Shown: positions 58,191 to 64,000 of the stretch, piece after piece
Layout: every line of letters starts with the position of its first letter
Numbering within the stretch: the stretch's first letter is position 1
Source of the DNA: JAAFIP01 sp043721235
Lineage (GTDB): Bacteria; Pseudomonadota; Gammaproteobacteria; Burkholderiales; Burkholderiaceae_C
Direction: 5' to 3'
Length of the DNA: 64,000 nt
Assembly (NCBI GenBank): GCA_043721235.1
Contig: JAYSRE010000186.1
Location: 7,042 to 71,041, forward strand
Notes under the pieces: model-generated
What the model saw: the letters and a program-made list of their open reading frames with translations, nothing else
Told to the model about the DNA's origin: nothing
Databases searched by the model: none
Translations under genes and position numbers: made by a program

Positions 58191-59857
58191 GCGGCCACCT
58201 CCTGGCTGCGAGGCGTGGTATCAGGCATTGTGTTGGTTGCACAAGCAGCTTGCGGCGAGACTTGTGACGAGTCTTGCGACACCATCAACAAACCCAGGTT
58301 ATGTTCGTTGCATTCGTTCACGGGCAGTTCACCAGTAATATGGCCCTGGTTCATCACAATCACGCGGTCAGACAGTGCCAGTATTTCTTCTAGCTCGCTT
58401 GACACCAGTAATATCGCGCAGCCCGCATCGCGCAGCATGCGCAACTGGTTGTGGATAAATTCAATAGCACCAATGTCCACCCCGCGCGTAGGCTGGCCTA
58501 CCAGCAGCACTTTGGGTGATTGGTTAAACTCACGCGCCAAAATCAGTTTTTGCTGGTTACCGCCGGAGAACTTGGACGAGCCCAGTTGTGGGTGCGGTGG
58601 CCGCACATCAAAGCGCTGCATCAGCGTGTCGGTGTCGCTGAGCATGGCGCGGGTTTTCATCCACAGGCCTTGGCTGTAAATGGCCAACCGCTCATAGCCC
58701 AATACAGCCGATTCCCACGCGGCAAAGGGCATAACCAAGCCGCGCTCGTGCCGGTCTTCTGGCACATGTGCCATGTCGGCACGCCTTGCAGCTTGCGGGT
58801 TAAGCCACTGGCCAGCGGTGTATTGCAGGCCGCCCACTTCAAGCTGGCCTGTAGCAGGGCGGCGCATGCCACTTAAAATTTCCAGCAGCTCGGTTTGGCC
58901 GTTGCCCGCTACACCAGCAACGCCCACAATTTCGCCTGAATGCACCTGCAAAGACACGCCGCGCAAACGCGCCACACCATGCAGGTCAGTGCAGTGCAGG
59001 TCACGTGCGGCAAGCAGTACGGGCGCGCCGGTTTTCAAGGCGCTGCGTTGTTCTGGAGCGCGCAGTTTGCGCCCTACCATGGCCTCGGCCAGTGTGCCTA
59101 CCGTCGCACCCAACGTGGGGCATTCGTGCACCACCTGGCCTGCACGCATGACGGTAACTTGGTCGCACAGGGCCAGCACTTCGCGCAGTTTGTGGGTGAT
59201 TAAGATAATTGTTTTGCCCTGTTCGCGCAGGCGGCGCAGCACCACAAAGAGCGCGTCAGTTTCTTGCGCGGTGAGCACGGCGGTGGGTTCGTCCAGAATC
59301 AAAATACGGGCACCACGGTGCAACGCCTTTAAAATTTCCAAGCGCTGGCGGTCGCCCATGCACAGGTCTTCTACCAAAGTGTCTAGCGGTACCTGCAGAC
59401 CGGTTTCTTGCATCAGGGTGTGCAGCTTGGCCCGCGTGCTGGTTTGGGACTTGCGCAGGTTAAAGTAGGGTTCTACGCCCAGCAACACATTGTCCAGTGC
59501 GCTCAAGGTGTCTACCAGCATAAAGTGCTGGTGCACCATGCCAATGCCCAGTTTAATGGCCTCGTCCGAGTTGCGAATGCGGGCGCTGTGGCCTTCCACC
59601 TCAATGCTGCCTGCGTCAGCGGTGTAAAAGCCGTACAAAATCGACATCAAGGTGCTTTTGCCAGCACCATTTTCACCTACCAAGCCGTGGATGGTGCCTG
59701 CAGCTACGCTCAAGTTAACATCGCGGTTGGCCACCACGCTGCCAAAATGTTTTTCTATGCCGACCATCTTTACAGCAGCGTGCTGCTCCACAGACAAAAG
59801 CCGCACGGCTGCTGGTGCAGTGCGGCTTGGGGTGGCAGGTTGGTGGTCAGTGGTCAC
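58187..59857 (-). CDS. Nucleoside ABC transporter ATPase (NupO/YufO type)
   Basis: 556 residues from a GTG at 59857; an ATG at 59767 would remove a poorly conserved 30-residue leader, and no start has a clear ribosome site. Two ABC modules: the first has Walker A GENGAGKSTLMSILYG (about 57-72) and LILDEPTAVL; the second has degenerate GVAGNGQTELLEILSG, signature FSGGNQQKLILAREF and VGQPTRGVDIGAIE. The domain arrangement is that of BMP/sugar-type importers. About 35 residues of extra C-terminal sequence follow the second module. Confidence 0.92.
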   Translation of the reverse strand: MTTDHQPATPSRTAPAAVRLLSVEQHAAVKMVGIEKHFGSVVANRDVNLSVAAGTIHGLVGENGAGKSTLMSILYGFYTADAGSIEVEGHSARIRNSDEAIKLGIGMVHQHFMLVDTLSALDNVLLGVEPYFNLRKSQTSTRAKLHTLMQETGLQVPLDTLVEDLCMGDRQRLEILKALHRGARILILDEPTAVLTAQETDALFVVLRRLREQGKTIILITHKLREVLALCDQVTVMRAGQVVHECPTLGATVGTLAEAMVGRKLRAPEQRSALKTGAPVLLAARDLHCTDLHGVARLRGVSLQVHSGEIVGVAGVAGNGQTELLEILSGMRRPATGQLEVGGLQYTAGQWLNPQAARRADMAHVPEDRHERGLVMPFAAWESAVLGYERLAIYSQGLWMKTRAMLSDTDTLMQRFDVRPPHPQLGSSKFSGGNQQKLILAREFNQSPKVLLVGQPTRGVDIGAIEFIHNQLRMLRDAGCAILLVSSELEEILALSDRVIVMNQGHITGELPVNECNEHNLGLLMVSQDSSQVSPQAACATNTMPDTTPRSQEVAA

Positions 59858-59908
59858 GCGCTAAGCGTAGCACAGACTATGCCTGCCGCCTTTTCAATGC
59901 AGCTCAAT

Positions 59909-60880
59909 TCACTCACACTTGTTGGCAGCCATGTAGTCCACTACTTTAACCTTGCCACTCACGATGTCGGCTTTGGCTGCATCTACTTTTTTGCGCATGT
60001 CTGCAGACACCAGTTTGTCGTTGTTAGCGTCCATGGCATAGTCTACGCCGCCTTCTTTCAGGCCCAAGGCGCTAATGCCAGGAGTGGGGTTTTTAGCAGC
60101 GTTGTACACCGCTACATCTACGCGCTTGAGCATCGATGTCAGCATGGTGCCAGGCTGGATGCCGTTTTGATTGCTGTCTACGCCAATGGCCAGCTTGCCG
60201 GCGTCTTTGGCTGCTTGGTACACGCCAATGCCGGTGCCACCTGCGGCTGCAAACACTACATCAGCGCCTTTGGCAAACTGGGCCTTGGTGAGTTCACCGC
60301 CACGGCCGGGGTCGTTCCACGCAGCACCGGTGGTGCCGGTCATGTTGGCAAAGGTTTCTACTTTGGCGTTGGCAAACTTAGCGCCTTGCTCGTAACCGCA
60401 CTGGAAGCGGCGAATCAGCGGAATGTCCATGCCGCCTACAAAGCCTACTTTGCCGGTTTTAGACGCTTGCGCGGCCATCATGCCGACCAAGAAGCTGCCT
60501 TCGTGCTCTTTGAACACAACCGACTGCACATTGGGCTCGCCCACCACAAAGTCGATGATGGCAAAGTTAAGCTTAGGGAATTCTTTGGCGACTTTTTGAA
60601 TCGCATCGCCTTGGGCAAAACCAATACCAATGATCGGGCTGGCACCGCGCTCTGCCATGCGGCGAATAGCCTGCTCGCGTTGGGTTGGGTTGGAGACTTC
60701 AAACTCCAGGTAGGTCTTGCCGGTTTCTTTTTTCCAGCGCTCGATGCCCGTGTAGGCTGCTTCGTTGAAAGATTTGTCAAACTTGCCGCCCATGTCAAAG
60801 ACAATAGCAGGTTCTGCAAAAGCAGTGCTGGCGGCCAAAGCGGCTGCGGCAATCAAAGTGGAGCGAAGGTTAAGTGCCAT
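59909..60880 (-). CDS. BMP-family nucleoside-binding protein
   Basis: 323 residues with a Sec signal (about 1-22, AASTAFAEP). The BMP/Med domain begins IVFDMGGKFDKSFNEAAYTG and contains ISPIIGIGFAQGD-like, FVGGMDIPLIRRFQCGYEQG and GVDSNQNGIQPGTMLTSML segments. These proteins bind purine nucleosides in characterised cases (PnrA, NupN). First gene of the leftward operon; the flanking adenosine and cytidine deaminase genes support a nucleoside ligand. Confidence 0.93.
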   Translation of the reverse strand: MALNLRSTLIAAAALAASTAFAEPAIVFDMGGKFDKSFNEAAYTGIERWKKETGKTYLEFEVSNPTQREQAIRRMAERGASPIIGIGFAQGDAIQKVAKEFPKLNFAIIDFVVGEPNVQSVVFKEHEGSFLVGMMAAQASKTGKVGFVGGMDIPLIRRFQCGYEQGAKFANAKVETFANMTGTTGAAWNDPGRGGELTKAQFAKGADVVFAAAGGTGIGVYQAAKDAGKLAIGVDSNQNGIQPGTMLTSMLKRVDVAVYNAAKNPTPGISALGLKEGGVDYAMDANNDKLVSADMRKKVDAAKADIVSGKVKVVDYMAANKCE

Positions 60881-61027
60881 GGGTACATCCTCAAAAGTGT
60901 AAAAAGTAACCCCTAACTGGTAAGCAAGGGGGAGTCATAAGTCTAAAGACATAATCATGCCTGAATCAACGCGCCTTTGCCTAGCCGGGTTATCCTGTAT
61001 GGGCATTATTTTTAGAGGGATTACCCG

Positions 61028-62125
61028 ATGAATGACCCAGTAACTGCTGCTGCGCAGCCTTTGCAAGCCCTGCAGGGCTTAAATTTTTGGCAATCCGCAC
61101 CCAAAGTGCTGCTGCATGAACACCTAGATGGTGGGCTGCGCCCTGCTACATTGTTAGCACTGTGCCGGGCCCGCAACATTCCCTTACCAGTAGGTACCGC
61201 CGCCGCGCTGGCACTGTGGCTGCAAGGCAATGCCAATTCGGGCAGTTTAGAGCGCTATGTGGCAGCGTTTGCGCCTATCGTGGCGGCTATGGCCACAGCG
61301 GCCGCGTGTGAGCAAGTGGCTTTTGAGGCCGCAGAGGACGCGCGGCTTGACGGCTGTGTATTGGCTGAGTTTCGCATGGCCCCCCTGCTGCTAGAGCCGC
61401 ACGGCATGGTGCCCGAGGCGGCTGTAGAGGCGATGGTGCGCGGCCTGCAACGCAGCGCCCTACCCGCAGCACTTATTGTGTGCGGCATGCGCACCGACAG
61501 CGCTGCACAAGTAGAACGTGCTGCGCACCTGGCCGTGCGCTATGCAGGCCAAGGCGTGGTGGGTTTTGATTTAGCGGGTGCAGAAAAAGGCTTTCCGGCT
61601 ACGCACCACCGCCGGGCCATCGACATAGCGCGCGCAGCAGGACTGGGCATTACCCTGCATGCAGGCGAGGCAGACGGTGGGCACCGCGTGCTTGAGGCGA
61701 TTGAGCTGGGCGCGACCCGCATCGGCCATGGCGTGCACATTGCCCTTGCATCGTCTGGTGAAAGCCCAGCACACGTGGCGCAGCGCATGGCCGAGGTGGC
61801 CGCTGTGCGTGTCAATGGCCGCGCTGTGCACTTTGAAGTGTGCCCCACCAGCAATACCCACACCGGAGTTTGCAGCCAGATAAGCCAGCACCCGTTGCCC
61901 GCCATGCTGGCCGCTGGGCTAGAGGTGTCAGTGCAAACCGACAACCGGCTTATCTCCGGGGTAACGCACAGCGGTGAGCTGCACTTAGCGCACAGCGTAC
62001 TGGGTCTGAGCTTGAAGGATTTGGTTCGCAGTGCACGCTGCGCTGCTGGAGCCTCTTTTTTAGCTGACGCTGATAAAACCGCTGCGCTAGAGAAAATCAG
62101 TACGTGGGCACTCGGCCTGGGTTAG
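61028..62125 (+). CDS. add: Adenosine deaminase
   Basis: 365-residue zinc enzyme converting adenosine to inosine. Metal and catalytic residues lie in LLHEHLDGGLRP (about 28-39), TLHAGEADGGHR, ATRIGHGVHI, CPTSNTHTGV and VQTDNRLISGV. The pattern, including HEHLDGG and the Ala-rich helical segment, is that of the group typical of actinobacteria and some betaproteobacteria rather than E. coli Add. It is divergent from the nucleoside importer operon, whose substrate it would process. Confidence 0.92.
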   Translation: MNDPVTAAAQPLQALQGLNFWQSAPKVLLHEHLDGGLRPATLLALCRARNIPLPVGTAAALALWLQGNANSGSLERYVAAFAPIVAAMATAAACEQVAFEAAEDARLDGCVLAEFRMAPLLLEPHGMVPEAAVEAMVRGLQRSALPAALIVCGMRTDSAAQVERAAHLAVRYAGQGVVGFDLAGAEKGFPATHHRRAIDIARAAGLGITLHAGEADGGHRVLEAIELGATRIGHGVHIALASSGESPAHVAQRMAEVAAVRVNGRAVHFEVCPTSNTHTGVCSQISQHPLPAMLAAGLEVSVQTDNRLISGVTHSGELHLAHSVLGLSLKDLVRSARCAAGASFLADADKTAALEKISTWALGLG

Positions 62126-62139
62126 GTAAATGAGCCAGC

Positions 62140-63558
62140 TCACTGTGCGCGGCACATAGGCCCAGAGGTCAGTTGTAGCCCCAGCACGCTCACTCCCGCA
62201 ATACGTGCACCGGCATTAACGCGCCTTAGAACACTTTGGCTGTCGTTCGCAAAGCCGGTTTCACTGGGCAACAGCAGCAGTTCTCTGCCATCTTGCAGTA
62301 GTACCACGGCACCCTCGTTCACATGCACATAGGTACCAGGTGCTGGCGCAGTGCCTGCCGCTGCCGCGGGCGGGCCAAAGAGCAGCGCGGTGTCAACATC
62401 TGTCAACTTGGGTTCGGGGGCTACAAAGGTGATTTCACCAGTGGCTTGGGCTGCCAAGCCAGGCTGCAGTGTGATGCCTTTACCAGCGGGCAGACGGCTT
62501 AGGCTGCTGCCAGGGGTTGTATCGGTCACTACCGCCTCGCCTTGGCGCACAAACACCGCAGTGCTCATGAGGTTGGGCTGGCCTTGCACAGCCGCACCCA
62601 ACGCTGCAGTGTTTACCCGAATGGCTGCTTCACCGGCCATAAAAACAAATTGGGCAGGCCGCAAGCCGGCGAGTCTGCCAGTGACTAACTGTATTTTTCC
62701 TTGTAATAAAACCAGTTCAATACGGCCTTGCTCGGGCCGAGCGTCGCTGTAGGTCAGTGTGCGCACCAAGAGTTCAGAGTTAGGGTCCAGTGCAATATAG
62801 GTGCCGTCCTGCAGTGCCAACAGGGCGGTACCTGCCTCGGTGCGCAGGCTCTCGCCTTGCACAAAAGGTTGCGTGGCTACCAGCGTGCGCGGCACGCCCC
62901 GGGCCGATGTTGCTACCAAGCTGCCACTTGAGGCTGCCAAGCGACCTGCAGGGTCTTCACTGCTGCTGCTCAGGGCGGGGTTGTCATTGGCTGGGCAATC
63001 GGCCGCGCACTGGCGCACCACAAAGTCGGTGCCACGTATTCCCACAGTGGCGGTGCTGGTGATTACGCGCACGCTGTTGGGCCGGCGCTTGCCTATGGCC
63101 CCGGTAATTACGCGCAGCGCGCCCGTAAACAAACGCATCACAAACCGCTCTTGGGAAGCTTGCTCAGGCTTAACCACAAAATCGCTGATCGCCATGCGCG
63201 ACAGCTGGCCCAGCTGCACACTCGTGCCGTCGCTGTAGCGCAGTGCTGCCGAGGAGCTTGCTTGGGTTTGCACAATGTCGCCCACTTGCAGGTCAGTGTC
63301 ACTGCTAACCAGTTTAGGGCTACCGCCCGCAGGCTGCAGTGTGACCGTGCCGGTGGCCGACAGCATGCGGCCAATAGCAGGCGCTGAGCTTGCCGCAGCA
63401 GGTACTGCAGAGCTGGCGGTTTGCGCCCAAGCGATGGGCAGTAAAGTGCAAGCGCAAAAAGCCATAGCGCAGGCCCGGGCCGCATGCGCCAGCGTGGACA
63501 GCAAAAAGGGCCGCGTTAGGCCAAGCACGCGTTTATCGGCAAATAAGTATCGACGCAT
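62140..63558 (-). CDS. FecR-domain periplasmic protein
   Basis: 472 residues from the ATG at 63558, with AAGGAT 5 bases upstream; a longer frame exists. N-terminal positively charged segment and hydrophobic stretch (about 25-45, AMAFCACTLLPIAWAQ) form a signal peptide. A FecR domain covers about 65-200 (DLQVGDIVQTQASSSAALRY, TVGIRGTDFVV). The second half has more beta-rich repeats of SxLVATxARGVPRT and VFVRQGEAVVTDT type, resembling a duplicated FecR-like fold. The start overlaps the end of a cytochrome gene by 26 bp. No sigma factor gene is adjacent, so a role in iron signalling should not be assumed. Confidence 0.83.
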   Translation of the reverse strand: MRRYLFADKRVLGLTRPFLLSTLAHAARACAMAFCACTLLPIAWAQTASSAVPAAASSAPAIGRMLSATGTVTLQPAGGSPKLVSSDTDLQVGDIVQTQASSSAALRYSDGTSVQLGQLSRMAISDFVVKPEQASQERFVMRLFTGALRVITGAIGKRRPNSVRVITSTATVGIRGTDFVVRQCAADCPANDNPALSSSSEDPAGRLAASSGSLVATSARGVPRTLVATQPFVQGESLRTEAGTALLALQDGTYIALDPNSELLVRTLTYSDARPEQGRIELVLLQGKIQLVTGRLAGLRPAQFVFMAGEAAIRVNTAALGAAVQGQPNLMSTAVFVRQGEAVVTDTTPGSSLSRLPAGKGITLQPGLAAQATGEITFVAPEPKLTDVDTALLFGPPAAAAGTAPAPGTYVHVNEGAVVLLQDGRELLLLPSETGFANDSQSVLRRVNAGARIAGVSVLGLQLTSGPMCRAQ

Positions 63559-64000
63559 CGGTATCCTTGATGTTGCTATCAACTGGGGCAGCACTTAAAA
63601 GGCTTGGAGTCGTAACTACCGCAGACAGCGAGGCCAGTAAATCGTTGTCAAAGCCTTGCAACACCACGGCTGTGGCTACGGGTGCTGGTGCAGGCGCCAG
63701 CACGGGTGGCTGGGGCGCCGGGGTCGGAGCTGGAGCTGGAGCTGGAGCTGGAGCTGGAGCTGGAGCTGGAGCTGGAGCTGGAGGGGTCGTCAGTGTAGTA
63801 ACACCCGTCAGTGAGGTCGAACAAGCTTTCGCAGTTGTACCGGTGACTCCGCTGGTTCCGGGTGCTGCCATGCAGTTGTCGTATCTTGCGGCGTTGATAT
63901 AACCCGCAATATCAGCAAGATCGGTGGTCGACAGTGGGGTGGCGCCGGTGGTTGCGTACCGACCCATCTCGACAGGATTGTTTTTGATCCCGGTGGTGAT
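63533..64000 (-). CDS. c-type cytochrome, C-terminal part with an Ala-Pro repeat tail (runs off the window)
   Basis: The visible 155 codons begin inside a heme-binding domain: KNNPVEMGRYATTG supplies a likely axial Met and STTDLADIAGYINAARYDNC is the typical last helix of class I cytochrome c. The CxxCH site must lie beyond the right edge. After the domain comes a linker with two cysteines, then about ten Ala-Pro pairs from a 6-bp DNA repeat, then about 45 unfamiliar residues. Such Ala-Pro tails in periplasmic proteins usually act as rigid spacers. It overlaps the FecR-domain gene. Confidence 0.75.
   Translation of the reverse strand: MTTGIKNNPVEMGRYATTGATPLSTTDLADIAGYINAARYDNCMAAPGTSGVTGTTAKACSTSLTGVTTLTTPPAPAPAPAPAPAPAPAPAPTPAPQPPVLAPAPAPVATAVVLQGFDNDLLASLSAVVTTPSLLSAAPVDSNIKDTDASILICR
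63726..63783. repeat. 6-bp microsatellite in the cytochrome gene
   Basis: GGAGCT repeated about 9.7 times without interruption. On the coding (minus) strand it specifies alternating Pro and Ala. Unit length keeps the frame, so the spacer length could vary between strains. Confidence 0.95.

Noticed and set aside
62140..63558. FecR-domain protein as part of an iron-siderophore signalling system
   Set aside because: No ECF sigma factor or TonB receptor gene adjoins it, and the domain also occurs in unrelated periplasmic proteins.
63726..63783. Tandem repeat as a CRISPR array
   Set aside because: Six-base units without spacers; simple microsatellite inside a coding sequence.

Overview
The window looks like chromosomal DNA of a betaproteobacterium of the Burkholderiales, most likely Comamonadaceae. 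The basis is the mix of moderately GC-rich genes, a PHA-granule regulator (PhaR), Bpt and Aat N-end-rule transferases side by side, a glpSTPQ-type glycerol ABC transporter, and many REP-like elements at 3' ends of genes. The genus cannot be fixed by eye. Almost every gene is intact. I see no insertion sequence, prophage, CRISPR array or rRNA operon, and only one tRNA (Val, GAC).

Layout. 1-4.85 kb: glycerol uptake and use (glpP partial, glpT, glpS leftward; glpR, glpK rightward). 4.97-9.98 kb: a leftward run of a DUF2141 protein, a Tat-exported carotenoid oxygenase, two small membrane proteins and an AlgZ/AlgR-like two-component pair. 10.1-14.3 kb: a MacA-like adaptor with an unusual insert, plus a split MacB (ATPase and permease). 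14.3-16.9 kb: a repeat-rich gap, a small hypothetical gene and a HipB/HipA pair with a perfect palindromic operator. 16.9-24.7 kb: uppP, an alpha/beta hydrolase, an Anbu proteasome-like peptidase, mutS, suhB and a PBP7-type endopeptidase. 25-29.9 kb: fucU, an IclR regulator, bpt, aat, 3-hydroxybutyrate dehydrogenase and a hydrolase. 30-35.8 kb: relA, tRNA-Val, phaR, a metallophosphoesterase lipoprotein and rimO.

36-45.2 kb is a complete non-phosphorylating L-fucose pathway under a divergent IclR regulator: 2-keto-3-deoxy-L-fuconate dehydrogenase, a three-part ABC importer, diketo-deoxyfuconate hydrolase, L-fuconate dehydratase, L-fuconolactonase and L-fucose dehydrogenase. 45-49 kb: apaH, a CNNM/CorC membrane protein, a glycine-zipper protein and an orphan LuxR-type response regulator. 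49.4-51.4 kb: a Rieske oxygenase tightly coupled to an adenine-deaminase-type gene. 51.5-55.6 kb: a LysR regulator, a DadA-like dehydrogenase, an orphan amino-acid binding protein and an Asp/Glu racemase, suggesting D-amino acid handling. 55.7-62.1 kb: nucleoside salvage (cdd, a BMP-family ABC transporter, adenosine deaminase). 62.1-64 kb: a FecR-domain protein and the C-terminal end of a c-type cytochrome.

The most interesting signal is a dispersed element of about 45 bp, present in ten copies. Its conserved core reads AGCATTTCCTTGGGCGATAGG and sits beside a small hairpin whose arms vary with partial compensation. Six copies are intergenic, mostly at 3' ends of genes. Four lie in frame inside protein genes: both halves of the AlgZ/AlgR pair, mutS and the LuxR-type regulator. 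In the two response regulators, which belong to different families, the copy has the same orientation and frame, encodes nearly the same peptide (IAQGNAExxAIKN) and falls in the linker between receiver and output domains. This resembles the protein-coding palindromic elements known from Rickettsia.
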